Assembly: GCA_903917705.1 (NCBI GenBank)
Contig: CAIXBQ010000012.1
Span: forward strand, 1-64,000
Origin: an uncultured Verrucomicrobia subdivision 3 bacterium
GTDB lineage: Bacteria; Verrucomicrobiota; Verrucomicrobiia; Limisphaerales; UBA11358
Length of the DNA: 64,000 nt
Direction: 5' to 3'
Below, piece by piece: positions 16,940 through 26,138 of the stretch (within the stretch, counting starts at the first letter, position 1; each line of letters opens with the position of its first letter). The translations under genes were made by a program, and so were the position numbers. Under the pieces are notes generated by a model, which did not search any database, was not told where the DNA came from, and was given only the letters and a program-made list of their open reading frames with translations.

Positions 16940-17799
16940 CTGTCCTCGAGGCGATTCAGAAAAGCGCGGGTTTCCTCGCCCAAAAGGGAGTCGAGCCGCC
17001 GCGCCTCAATGCGGAATCGCTCCTCGCGCACCTGCTCAAGATGCCGCGCATGAAGCTGTATTTGAATTTTGACCGCGTCCTGACCGTACCGGAAACCGAC
17101 GCGCTCCGCGAACTTGTCAAGCGGCGCGGCCGGCGTGAACCGCTCCAGCACATCACCGGTTCGGTTTCATTTTGCGGCCACGAGATTTCCGTGAGCCGTC
17201 AGGCGCTCGTGCCGCGCCCGGAAACGGAATTGCTCGCCGAAGCCGCCTGGCAATTTCTTGCAACCTGCGGTCATCAACCCGCCGCCGCCCTCGACTTCGG
17301 CACCGGTACCGGCTGCCTCGCCATCGCGCTGGCAATCAAGTGTCCGGACGCCAGGATCACCGCCATCGATTTGTCGACCGACGCCCTGGCGCTTGCCCAA
17401 CAAAACGCCTTGCATAGCCAATTGGCCGGGCGGATTGATTTTTTACTGGGCGACGGTTTTGCCCCGCTGGCAACCGCAGCCCGGTTCGATTTGATTGTCA
17501 GTAATCCGCCTTACATTCCCTCCGCCGAAATTGAAACGCTGCAGCCGGAAGTCCGTGATTTTGATCCGCGCGCGGCCCTCGACGGCGGCGCGGATGGATT
17601 GGATTTCTACCGCCGGCTGGCGGCGGAAGCCAGACTGTTCCTGAAGCCGGATGGAAAAGTCATGGTGGAATTCGGGGACGGCCAGGCTGGCCCCATCAAG
17701 GAAATCTTCGAAAGTGAAAAGTGGGTTGTCGAAAAGGTGCAGGCGGACTACAGTCAGCGCGCCCGGATATTAATTACCAAACCATCCCCAGCGTCCTGA
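16936..17799 (+). CDS. prmC: Peptide chain release factor N5-glutamine methyltransferase
   Basis: A 287-residue S-adenosylmethionine-dependent methyltransferase that modifies the GGQ glutamine of release factors RF1 and RF2. The N-terminal helical domain (about 1-75) is followed by the Rossmann domain, with the SAM motif ALDFGTGTGCLAIALA (118-133) and the catalytic NPPYIP motif at 190-195. The block VPRPETE at 92-98 is a typical family marker. The ATG overlaps the stop of the deacetylase gene (ATGA). murA follows after 48 bases on the same strand. Confidence 0.95.
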   Translation: MTVLEAIQKSAGFLAQKGVEPPRLNAESLLAHLLKMPRMKLYLNFDRVLTVPETDALRELVKRRGRREPLQHITGSVSFCGHEISVSRQALVPRPETELLAEAAWQFLATCGHQPAAALDFGTGTGCLAIALAIKCPDARITAIDLSTDALALAQQNALHSQLAGRIDFLLGDGFAPLATAARFDLIVSNPPYIPSAEIETLQPEVRDFDPRAALDGGADGLDFYRRLAAEARLFLKPDGKVMVEFGDGQAGPIKEIFESEKWVVEKVQADYSQRARILITKPSPAS

Positions 17800-17847
17800 A
17801 TCCGAGCCGGGAGCGAGCCCGGGGACGCGGATGAATATGAAATAATC

Positions 17848-19113
17848 ATGGAATGTTTTTCAATCAAAGGCGGCGTGCCGCTGCACGGCGAAGTCACCAT
17901 CAGCGGCAGCAAAAATGCCGCGTTTCCCGTCATGGCGGCGACCCTGCTCACGGACGAGCCCTGCGTCATTCGCGGGCTGCCTGAATTGAGCGACACGCGG
18001 TTCATGGCCCAGATCCTCGCCTCGCTGGGTGCGCAGGTGCGGTTCAAAAACGGCACCCTCGCCATCCGCGCCAAAAAAATCCGGGGCTTTGCCGATTACG
18101 ACTTGGTGCGCAAAATGCGCGGGTCCATCTGCATCGCGGGCCCGCTGCTGGCGCGGCTGCGGCAGGTGCGGATTTCCCTGCCCGGCGGCTGCATCATCGG
18201 CGCGCGGCCCATCCATCTGCATTTGAAAGGCTTTGCGGCGCTGGGCGCAAAAATCAAAATCGAGGGCGGGTATGTGGACGCGGCGGCAAAAAAACTGGTG
18301 GGCGCAACCATGTTCCTCGGTGGCCGCGCTGGCTCAACGGTTCTCGGCACCGCCAATGTGATGATGGCGGCGGTGCTGGCCGACGGGGTGACCGTCATTG
18401 AAAGTGCGGCGTGCGAGCCGGAAATCGTGGACCTGGCCGATTTCTTGAACGTGATGGGCGCCAACGTTTCCGGCGCAGGCAGCCCCACGATTACCATCAC
18501 CGGCGTGAAAAAACTGCACGGCGCGGAACACGAGGTCATTCCCGACCGCATTGAGGCGGCGACCTTCGCCATCGCCGCCGCCGCGACGGACGGCGAAATC
18601 ACCATCAAGCATGCGCGGGCGGACCATTTGCGCGCGGTGATCGACAAGCTGAACGAGGCGAACGTCTCCGTGAAGCGGAGCGGCGGGAACTTGGTCGTCC
18701 GGCGCCAGGGCGTGCTGAAACCGGTGGATGTGACCACGCTGCCTTATTCGGGTTTTCCAACGGATGTGCAGGCGCAGATGATGTCGCTGCTCGCGCTGGC
18801 ACCCGGCATCAGCATCATCACGGAACGTATTTTTGAGTCGCGGTTCATGCATGTCAGCGAACTGGCACGACTCGGCGCGGACATTGAAATTGAAGGGCCC
18901 AGCGCAATTGTGAAGGGCGGCCGACCATTGAGCGGCGCACCGGTCATGGCCAGCGATTTGCGCGCATCGGCCGCGCTGGTGATTGCGGGCCTGGCGGCAA
19001 AAGGAACCACGCAGGTCAATCGCATTTATCATCTGGACCGCGGCTACGAAAACATGGACGCCAAACTGCGCAAACTCGGCGCGCGCATCCGGCGCGTCGA
19101 GGAACAAACCTAG
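17848..19113 (+). CDS. murA: UDP-N-acetylglucosamine 1-carboxyvinyltransferase
   Basis: A 421-residue cytoplasmic enzyme that transfers enolpyruvate from phosphoenolpyruvate to UDP-GlcNAc, the first committed step of peptidoglycan synthesis. The signature SGSKNAAFPVMAATLL (20-34 region, Lys22) is clear, and the active-site cysteine, target of fosfomycin in most species, is present exactly at Cys115 in LPGGCIIGARP. The usual inside-out alpha/beta repeats fill the rest, ending with YHLDRGYENMDAKLRKLGA. So the protein is expected to be active and fosfomycin-sensitive. The 130 bases after it, up to the convergent sulfatase gene, hold no gene. Confidence 0.97.
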   Translation: MECFSIKGGVPLHGEVTISGSKNAAFPVMAATLLTDEPCVIRGLPELSDTRFMAQILASLGAQVRFKNGTLAIRAKKIRGFADYDLVRKMRGSICIAGPLLARLRQVRISLPGGCIIGARPIHLHLKGFAALGAKIKIEGGYVDAAAKKLVGATMFLGGRAGSTVLGTANVMMAAVLADGVTVIESAACEPEIVDLADFLNVMGANVSGAGSPTITITGVKKLHGAEHEVIPDRIEAATFAIAAAATDGEITIKHARADHLRAVIDKLNEANVSVKRSGGNLVVRRQGVLKPVDVTTLPYSGFPTDVQAQMMSLLALAPGISIITERIFESRFMHVSELARLGADIEIEGPSAIVKGGRPLSGAPVMASDLRASAALVIAGLAAKGTTQVNRIYHLDRGYENMDAKLRKLGARIRRVEEQT

Positions 19114-19243
19114 GCGCGCCATTTAACTGGTCCCAGCTTGTGAGGTGGGGCGGCCCCAAAGCCAGCCCGTCTTTCAAAAGGATAAGTGCCGGGGGATTTT
19201 GGCTGCGTTAATTACCAATGGACAATGCGTCAGATTCATCCGC

Positions 19244-20878
19244 TTATTCCGATTCGCTTCCACCTTTAATGTGGAACTCGGGCCCGGATTTGGCTTGCAC
19301 GGGAGGATAGGGCCGGCCCGAAATCAGGTTGGTGCCATTGGAAAATCCTTCCGGCCGGCTGGCCAGCAGTTGAATCATCCGACCGCGGCATTGCTTTAAT
19401 AAGAGGAGCTGGGACGCCACTTTCGACAGGTCGTGTTCTTCGCGAGGATCCTGGTCCAGGTTGAACAATTGCTCCAGGCCGTTGAGGGGACGCCAGATAT
19501 ATTTGATATGACCGTCCGTCAACGCGTGAAACGCCTGCTCCTGGCTGTAGCAGGGCGCATGCTCCGAGTGGAGCCAATCGCGGATTACCCGGTTCTCCCC
19601 GCGCAGAAGGGGCATGACACTGACGCCATCCATCGGTTCCGCAGAACGGGTCCCGGCCAGTTCCATCATGGTGGGCATCAAATCTTCCAGACAAACCGGC
19701 TGACCGCTGCGCAATCCGGCCTTAAAGCTCAGTTCCGGTGAACCGGCCACAATCAACGGGATATTGGCCGATCCCTCATACGGCTCGCACTTCCTAAAGT
19801 AGCCATGGTCGCCGAGCATCTCGCCGTGATCCGAGGTGAAGACAATGACCCACGTCCGCCCGACCTTCGCGCTCCGCTCCTTGAATTCAGTGATGAGTGG
19901 CGCGATCTGGTCATCAAGCTGTTGAATCAATCCAAAATATCCGGCCTGCGTGACGCGCAGCGGTTCACCTTCCAAAAGAACCCGGTCGCCGGCTTTATTG
20001 CCCCCGGGGGTAAGCGCCCGCCATTCCACCCAATCGCCACGCGCGGGCGCGGGCAGCTTCTGCGCCAGATACGCGTCAAAATATCGCTTCGGGGGACACA
20101 GTGGCGGATGTGGCGCGTAAAACGAAGCCGTCAGGAACAACGGCTTGGCGGACGAAGCTTCCCTCAAGGCCTGGCGGGCTTGGGCAACCGTCCAATCGGT
20201 CGGATGTAAATCCTCCGCCAGGGGCCAGGGTCTGGCTTCCCACCCGTTAAATGACAGACCGAGTTTTTTGACCAGCGCTTGAATACCACCCGTGTCCGGC
20301 GCGGTTTTTTTCAAGAATGTGTCGTAATCATCGTCGGCCACATACGTGGATCCGCGGATTTCTTTTTGATACCCATAGGACTCAGCCTCGGGCACCTGAT
20401 GCATATATCGTCCCACGAGGAGGGTGGTGTAACCCGCATCGGCGAGCAGCTTCGGCAGGGTTGAAGCGGTGATGGGCCGGCCTTTGAACCCCACCACCCC
20501 GCTGGTGGCTGGAAACATACCCGTCAGCAACGAATATCGGGCCGGAATGCACGACGGACAGGTTGAGTAGGCCCGCCGAAAAAGTGCGCCCTGACGGGCT
20601 AATTCGTCCAGATGCGGCGTGTGTACCGCCGGATGTCCCAGCAGCGACAGGCAATCCCCGCGCATCTGATCAGGCATCAACAACAGGATGTCAGGCTGCC
20701 GGTCAGTCGCACCGCCGGCAAAATGGGCTGGCTCGCTGCCGGACGACCATTGAAAACCGGTGGCGAAAATGATTCCGGCGGCAAATATTCCCGCCTTCCA
20801 CCTCAACCGCACAGTTCGATCTGCCCCAGCGGCAATGGCTTTTCCGGCCAACGCTTGAACCATGAAATTTTTACTCAT
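19244..20878 (-). CDS. Secreted arylsulfatase-family protein (sulfatase 1)
   Basis: A 544-residue type I sulfatase. The formylglycine motif CIPAR starts at Cys110 inside STCPSCIPARYSLLTG. Metal-binding residues are visible in MPDQMRGD (67-74) and in the C-terminal SDHGEMLGDHG. A hydrophobic segment at about 28-42 serves as signal sequence after a longish N-terminus, so the true start may be internal. It should hydrolyse sulfate esters of a polysaccharide outside the cytoplasm, after Cys-to-formylglycine conversion by a maturase that is not in this window. It is the last gene of the minus-strand degradation block, 57 bases after the GH43-like gene and convergent with murA. Confidence 0.92.
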   Translation of the reverse strand: MSKNFMVQALAGKAIAAGADRTVRLRWKAGIFAAGIIFATGFQWSSGSEPAHFAGGATDRQPDILLLMPDQMRGDCLSLLGHPAVHTPHLDELARQGALFRRAYSTCPSCIPARYSLLTGMFPATSGVVGFKGRPITASTLPKLLADAGYTTLLVGRYMHQVPEAESYGYQKEIRGSTYVADDDYDTFLKKTAPDTGGIQALVKKLGLSFNGWEARPWPLAEDLHPTDWTVAQARQALREASSAKPLFLTASFYAPHPPLCPPKRYFDAYLAQKLPAPARGDWVEWRALTPGGNKAGDRVLLEGEPLRVTQAGYFGLIQQLDDQIAPLITEFKERSAKVGRTWVIVFTSDHGEMLGDHGYFRKCEPYEGSANIPLIVAGSPELSFKAGLRSGQPVCLEDLMPTMMELAGTRSAEPMDGVSVMPLLRGENRVIRDWLHSEHAPCYSQEQAFHALTDGHIKYIWRPLNGLEQLFNLDQDPREEHDLSKVASQLLLLKQCRGRMIQLLASRPEGFSNGTNLISGRPYPPVQAKSGPEFHIKGGSESE

Positions 20879-20935
20879 TGCGGTCTGTTGATTTTTATCC
20901 GACGACGATATCCGGTGCCGGTTGCGCGCCGGACT

Positions 20936-22099
20936 TTAGCGCGGCGGAGGATCTGGCGGTCGCGGGGTTGCGCCGGGTGCTTGTGCGCGGATGGGAATGG
21001 CGAGATTGAAGCTGGGTGTGCCCTTGAACGGATCCTGTTCGCCGGCGGCCGCAAAGAGACATATCGGCTTCCCCTTTTCGTCAAAGAGCAGCTGCGGGCG
21101 TTCGAGATTCGCGAGCCGGTGCTTGCGGCCTTCGCCATCGGTGAATTCACGCAGCGATACGAGATTATGTTTGGCCGGTTGCCAGTCACCCCAACCCTGC
21201 CGGGAGGTTATCAGGGCAAGCGCGCCAAATTGCGGCGAGAGCGCGCGCTTTTTGTACGAAAAATCCTTCACGATGGCGTAGTAACGGTCGCGGTCGCGAT
21301 CGAACCAGAAATACGGCTCCTCGGCACTGTAACGCTCGTCATTCAGCGCGGCGCCGGCGAGTTGAAACGGTCCATCCGGCCGGTCGGCGGCGGCGATCCA
21401 TTGCGCCATGAAACCACCCATCGGCGCGCTGCGGGATTTGAACATCATCAGGTATCGCCCGTCGCGTCCCTGCGTGACGCCGGGATTCACCGCGCGACAA
21501 TACGTGTTCGTGCCGTCGGGCGCCATGAGCGGTTGGGCGGAACGCCGGAACCGGCCGGCCACCAGATCGCCCACCGAGTCCGCGACCGCGACCCCGATGC
21601 GCTGCCCGTCGGCGTATTGCATCCAGCGGTTCTGGTTCGGCACGGGCCGGGTTCCGACGTAATAAAGATAGATTTTCCCGCCGAAGCGCTGGACATGCGC
21701 GTTGTGGGCGGTGAAGCAATCCCAGCGGCTGGGGTCGCCGCTGCCCCGCAGAACCGCGGCCACAGGTTTGAACGGCCCGGTGGGCAAATCCGCGATCGCC
21801 GCGGCGATCTCCGAGTATTTCAGCCAGCCGCTCATATCCTTGAACAACTGCTCGTCGCCGGGGGCGCGGCCATCGCTGCCCGTTTTCCAGCGGGAATAAA
21901 ACAGATAGTATTTCCCATCCTCGCCGCGGATCGTGGAACCGCACCATACATAATAGCCGGCGTCCCGGAACATGTTCTCCGGTGCGATGGCACCGAGACG
22001 CCCGGAGAAATCGAGGGTGTCCGCCGCGAAAGCGGTCACCGCCATGGAGAGGCCGGCCAGAAGCCCGGCCAGCCGGGCTGGAGCAAAGATTTTTTTCAT
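20936..22099 (-). CDS. Exported glycoside-hydrolase-like beta-propeller (GH43/GH117-like)
   Basis: A 387-residue exported protein with a clear signal peptide (MKKIFAPARLAGLLAG to TAFAADT). Repeated blades carry motifs typical of five-bladed propeller glycosidases: GKYYLFYSRWKTG, GKIYLYYVGTRPVPN, GRYLMMFKSRSAP, and DRYYAIVKDFSY. I could not assign a family with certainty; GH43, GH117 and related families share this shape. The final 12 residues are proline-rich. A GTG start at 22120 would add 7 residues; the ATG at 22099 fits the signal peptide better. It is flanked on both sides by sulfatases within 60 bases, so it probably acts on the same sulfated glycan. Confidence 0.75.
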   Translation of the reverse strand: MKKIFAPARLAGLLAGLSMAVTAFAADTLDFSGRLGAIAPENMFRDAGYYVWCGSTIRGEDGKYYLFYSRWKTGSDGRAPGDEQLFKDMSGWLKYSEIAAAIADLPTGPFKPVAAVLRGSGDPSRWDCFTAHNAHVQRFGGKIYLYYVGTRPVPNQNRWMQYADGQRIGVAVADSVGDLVAGRFRRSAQPLMAPDGTNTYCRAVNPGVTQGRDGRYLMMFKSRSAPMGGFMAQWIAAADRPDGPFQLAGAALNDERYSAEEPYFWFDRDRDRYYAIVKDFSYKKRALSPQFGALALITSRQGWGDWQPAKHNLVSLREFTDGEGRKHRLANLERPQLLFDEKGKPICLFAAAGEQDPFKGTPSFNLAIPIRAQAPGATPRPPDPPPR

Positions 22100-22122
22100 A
22101 TCTGCCACGGTGAACTTCACAT

Positions 22123-23679
22123 TTAATCAGCCGCCGGCACATTGGCCTTTCCGGCCCCGGCTTGCCTGGGCTCGTTAAGCGGCTTTTTCCAAATATTCAC
22201 CGGCCGGTCGTTCTTCTGGGGAGCGCCCGGGGTGCTGCGGCCGTCAGCGACATATTTTTCCAGCAGCTTGGTGAGCCGCGCGACCACCTCCGGATGGGCG
22301 GCTTGCACGTTATTGGATTCACCGACGTCCACAACCACGTCATAAAGCTGCACCAACGGCAGGCCTTGTTTCGTCGCCGCCATATCAACCGGCTTGCCCC
22401 AGCCGCCGGAGCCGGGACAAAGCTCGAGTTTCCAGTTGCCTTGCCGGATGGCGAAACGCCCCTCGATGGAATGGAACACGAGCGCTTCATGCACCGGCAC
22501 ATCGGCGGTGCCCAACAAGACCGGCAACAGACTGACGCTGTCTTCCCCGGCGCCGGCCGGAATTTTTATATCCAGAATTCCGGCGCAGGTGGCCATAAAA
22601 TCGGCCAGGCTGACCAATTGGCTGCTGGTTGATCCGGCCTTGACCCTGCCCGGCCAGCGGACGAGCAACGGGATGCGATGGCCGCCGTCCCAAATGTCGG
22701 ACTTGTAGCCGCGCCGATCCGCGCTGGGGAAATGCCCCTGCTGCTCCAGTTCCGCGACACCGATATAGGGCGCGCAGCCGTTGTCGCTCGCCAGCATGAC
22801 CAGCGTGTTGCCGGCAACCCCGCTGGCTTCAACCGTCTGCAACACGCGCCCGATCATCGCGTCGGTTTCCATGACATAATCGGCGTAGCGCCCCAGTTTG
22901 CTCCGGCCGAGCCACTCATCGCTTACAGCCAAGGGCGTGTGCGGCGAGGTCAGCGGCAGGTAGAGAAAAAAGGGCCGGCCGGCTTTGGCCCGGGTCGCGA
23001 TGAATCCGCAGGCTTTGTCGGTGATGGTCGGCAGGATGGCTTCCAGACTCCAACCCGGCAAAGCCGGACCCGCCACACTGGCCATATTATGGCCCAGCAA
23101 ACCTTTTGGCAGCGACGTTGCCGGAATCCCCACGGTGTGGTCGTTTTCGATGAAACAATACGGCGGATAATTGGGCACGTCGGTTCCGAAATAATAGTCA
23201 AAACCCACCGTCGTCGGCCCGCCCTGGATGGGCTGGCTGAAATCATACCCGTCACCTTGTTGGGGCCATTGCCAGCCGAGATGCCACTTGCCAATACAGG
23301 CGGTGTCGTAGCCCTGTTGTTTGAGCATTCCCGCGACCGTCAGCCGGTCGGTTGGGATCAAGGTGGAACCGTATTTCCCCAACACGCCGGATTGCAGCCG
23401 GGAACGCCAATTATAACGGCCCGTGAGGAGGCTGTAACGGCTCGGCGTGCAGACCGCCGAACTGGAATGCGCCTCGGTGAAGGTCATGCCCTGCGCCGCG
23501 AAATGGTCCAGGCATGGCGTCGCAATTTTGCCGTGCCCGGGATTCAGTCCATGCACGTCGCCGTAACCGAGATCATCGGCCAGAATGAAGATGATATTGG
23601 GCCGGCCGGCGGGGGCGGCGGCCGCGGCCGCCCTCACCACGGCCATGCCTATCAGTGTTAAAAAGAGCAGTTTCTTCAT
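22123..23679 (-). CDS. Secreted arylsulfatase-family protein (sulfatase 2)
   Basis: A 518-residue arylsulfatase A-like enzyme. Signal peptide MKKLLFLTLIGMAVVRAAA is followed by RPNIIFILADDLGYGD, which holds the metal-binding Asp pair. The formylglycine motif CTPSRYSLLTGRY has its Cys at 77. ACIGKWHLGW and MLASDNGCAPYIG are further landmarks of the family. The ATG at 23679 is preceded by a good ribosome site (GAGGGA), one of the few clear ones in this window. It should remove sulfate from sugar units of an imported or extracellular glycan. It is separated by 35 bases from the GH95 gene and by 23 bases from the propeller gene. Confidence 0.94.
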   Translation of the reverse strand: MKKLLFLTLIGMAVVRAAAAAAPAGRPNIIFILADDLGYGDVHGLNPGHGKIATPCLDHFAAQGMTFTEAHSSSAVCTPSRYSLLTGRYNWRSRLQSGVLGKYGSTLIPTDRLTVAGMLKQQGYDTACIGKWHLGWQWPQQGDGYDFSQPIQGGPTTVGFDYYFGTDVPNYPPYCFIENDHTVGIPATSLPKGLLGHNMASVAGPALPGWSLEAILPTITDKACGFIATRAKAGRPFFLYLPLTSPHTPLAVSDEWLGRSKLGRYADYVMETDAMIGRVLQTVEASGVAGNTLVMLASDNGCAPYIGVAELEQQGHFPSADRRGYKSDIWDGGHRIPLLVRWPGRVKAGSTSSQLVSLADFMATCAGILDIKIPAGAGEDSVSLLPVLLGTADVPVHEALVFHSIEGRFAIRQGNWKLELCPGSGGWGKPVDMAATKQGLPLVQLYDVVVDVGESNNVQAAHPEVVARLTKLLEKYVADGRSTPGAPQKNDRPVNIWKKPLNEPRQAGAGKANVPAAD

Positions 23680-23714
23680 GCTTCCCTCACTCAATCGGGC
23701 CGGAGGTTTTTGGA

Positions 23715-26108
23715 TTAATCTGCTGCGGCCATGACGGTTTTTAATTCTCCATTCACGCGTACTTTCACTTCGCGCGGTTCAGCGGTGGTGATGCGATAAT
23801 CCGTGACTTGTCCGTTGTTCCAAGTGATGTCCACGGTGAAATTTCCACGGGCGCGAAGCCCTTTGACGGAACCGTCGGGCCACGCTTGCGGCAGTGCGGG
23901 CAGCAGATGCAAAACAAACCGTTGATCCGCCGGCCCCGATCCGGCCGCGCGCTCGTGGCTTTGCAGCAGCATCTCCACCAGGCCGGCGCACCCACCCAGA
24001 TTGCCGTCGATCTCAAACGGCGGACAGTTGTCGAACAGGTTGGGCAATGTGCTGCGGCGGAGCAGCGCCAGATAATGGTCGCGCGCGGCTTCCCCATCCT
24101 GCAGCCGGGCGAAGAGATTGATGATCCAGGCGCGACTCCACCCGGTGCCGCCGCCGCCATGGGCCAGCCGATAATCCAGCACCTTGCGCGCCCCGGCGAA
24201 CAGCTCCGGCGTGGCGGGCGTGATCAAGTCAAAGGGGTGCAGGCCGACCAGGTGCGAGATATGGCGATGGCCCGGCTCAGCTTCCGGATACGGCCCGGCC
24301 CATTCGAGGATGCGCCCATCGGCACCGAGTTGGATGGGGGGGAGCTTCGCGCGGGCGGCGGCGATGCGCCGCCGCATATTTTCGTCCGTGCCGAGGATGG
24401 CGGCCGCGCGATCGGTCGCGTCAAAGATCGCCCGCACCAAACTCATGTGATACGTGGAGCCAGCCGTGATGCGAATGCGTTGCTTCGTTACCGGATCAAT
24501 GTAGCTATTCTCCGGCGAGGTGGAGGGCGCGATGACAAGGGTCCCATCCGGCGCGGCCACCAGCGTATCCAACACAAATTCGACGGAGCCGCGCAAAATT
24601 GGATACAGGCGTTGCAGGAATTTCCGGTCGCCGGTGAACTGGTAGAAGTCGAATAACTGCGCCGCCATCCACGCGCCGCAGAGCGGTTCGATGGAAGCGT
24701 TAATGAACTGAGACTCGCGGGTGGAGGCGCTCGGGGTGGTGCGACCGAACGGGTTGGTGGCCAGGAAGGCGACCCAGCCATCGGACTGGTAAAGTTTTTG
24801 CGCCGACGCCTGACCGCGCTGCGCCAGCAGCTCGAACCAGTCCATCAGCGGGGCGACAGTCTCCGGCAAATTCGCCACGCCGGCGGGCCAATAATTCATT
24901 TCCAGGTTGATGTTGAGATGGTAGTCCGACTGCCACGGCGCCGGCAGCCGGTCGTTCCAGATGCCCTGCAAATTTGCCGGCAATCGCGCCGGGCGGCGGG
25001 AGCTACTCATCAGCAGATACCGGCCGAATTGAAAATGCAAGGCCACCAAGCCGGGATCGTTGGCACCCTTCCGGATGGCGGCGAGCCGCGCATCGGTGGG
25101 CAGCTTTTCCAGCGCCGGGTCGGCCGTGCCAAGTTGCACGGAGACGCGATTGAACATGGCGCGGTGTTCGACCAGATGCGCTTCGAGCAATTGCGCCCAT
25201 GATTTTTTTGCCGCCTTGGCAAGAATCGCGTCGCAGATTTTCGCCGGCACAATCGCGCGGTCAAAGTTCATTTTGGCCAGGTTGTAATCTGTCGCGGCGG
25301 TGAAGAGGAGGACCGCCTCGGTCGCGCCTTTGATATGCATCTGGTTTTCCTCGGCCAGCACGGCCCCTCGATCCACTTGCGCGAGCAAGCGGCCGGCAAA
25401 TTTCATGTGCGCGCCGCCGGGGCCGTGACCGCCGGGTTTTCCAGCGTGACCGCCGTCCTGGCCCTCCACATCCATGACCTGCCCATCGAGTTGCAGCCGC
25501 CCGCCAGCCGCAGCCTTCACCACGGCGTCAAGTTCGCGCGTGAGGCTCGCCTTGAAGTCGAGCGTGCCCGGCTGATCCGTTGTGACCCGGACCACCAGCA
25601 CATCATCCGGCGCGGAAACCAAGACCTCGCGCGTGATCGTGGCGCTGCCGCTGCGATAACTGACGCGGGCCAGTCCGTCGGCCAGTTGCAGTTCGCGCCG
25701 GTAAGCCGAGTTGGTTTCCGCGCCGCCAAAATCCAGCCAGAGGTCACCCAGCGGCTGGTAGGAGCGGAAGCAGGTGGGCGTGGCGGTGAGATGGGCCAGT
25801 CCGTAGGCGTGGGCCTCGGCATTTTTTCCGGCGAAAATCAGCCGGCGCACTTCGGCGAGATGATTTGAAAAGTTTTCGGGATACGCGTCAACGGGACAAC
25901 CGCCCCAAAGACTTTCTTCATTGAGCTGCATACGCTCTTTGGCACCGCCGCCAAAAACCATCGCGCCCAAGCGCCCGTTGCCCAGCGGCAGCGCCTCGTT
26001 CCAATTCGCGGCGGGCTGGTTGAACCAGATCCGCGGCGGCTCTTGAGCAGCGGCAGTCAAGGTCAGGCACACCCACCCGACTGCAAAAAGAAAACGGCTC
26101 TTTTCCAT
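23715..26108 (-). CDS. GH95-type alpha-L-fucosidase (or related alpha-L-galactosidase)
   Basis: A 797-residue exported glycosidase. The signal peptide ends near TLTAAAQ, followed by [18 protein letters not shown], a highly typical GH95 start. The catalytic (alpha/alpha)6 barrel shows [21 protein letters not shown] (Asn399 and Asn401), STSPENSY (Glu533, candidate general acid) and FEIDGNLGG (Asp). These match the inverting mechanism described for GH95. The enzyme should release alpha-L-fucose (often 1,2-linked) from glycans. A His/Gly-rich insert (about 217-234) interrupts the N-terminal beta domain. It lies between two sulfatases, suggesting a fucosylated and sulfated substrate. Confidence 0.93.
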   Translation of the reverse strand: MEKSRFLFAVGWVCLTLTAAAQEPPRIWFNQPAANWNEALPLGNGRLGAMVFGGGAKERMQLNEESLWGGCPVDAYPENFSNHLAEVRRLIFAGKNAEAHAYGLAHLTATPTCFRSYQPLGDLWLDFGGAETNSAYRRELQLADGLARVSYRSGSATITREVLVSAPDDVLVVRVTTDQPGTLDFKASLTRELDAVVKAAAGGRLQLDGQVMDVEGQDGGHAGKPGGHGPGGAHMKFAGRLLAQVDRGAVLAEENQMHIKGATEAVLLFTAATDYNLAKMNFDRAIVPAKICDAILAKAAKKSWAQLLEAHLVEHRAMFNRVSVQLGTADPALEKLPTDARLAAIRKGANDPGLVALHFQFGRYLLMSSSRRPARLPANLQGIWNDRLPAPWQSDYHLNINLEMNYWPAGVANLPETVAPLMDWFELLAQRGQASAQKLYQSDGWVAFLATNPFGRTTPSASTRESQFINASIEPLCGAWMAAQLFDFYQFTGDRKFLQRLYPILRGSVEFVLDTLVAAPDGTLVIAPSTSPENSYIDPVTKQRIRITAGSTYHMSLVRAIFDATDRAAAILGTDENMRRRIAAARAKLPPIQLGADGRILEWAGPYPEAEPGHRHISHLVGLHPFDLITPATPELFAGARKVLDYRLAHGGGGTGWSRAWIINLFARLQDGEAARDHYLALLRRSTLPNLFDNCPPFEIDGNLGGCAGLVEMLLQSHERAAGSGPADQRFVLHLLPALPQAWPDGSVKGLRARGNFTVDITWNNGQVTDYRITTAEPREVKVRVNGELKTVMAAAD

Positions 26109-26138
26109 GAAGAATGAATTCACCGCCCCCCTCGTTCG

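Noticed and set aside
19114..19243. Terminator between murA and the convergent sulfatase gene
   Set aside because: Only a short GGGGC/GCCCC pair is visible and no following T-run on either strand.
20612..22126. 504-codon plus-strand open frame over the propeller gene
   Set aside because: Antisense shadow of the 20936-22099 gene; composition is Arg/Gly/His-rich and no domain is visible, while the minus strand has a signal peptide and blade motifs.
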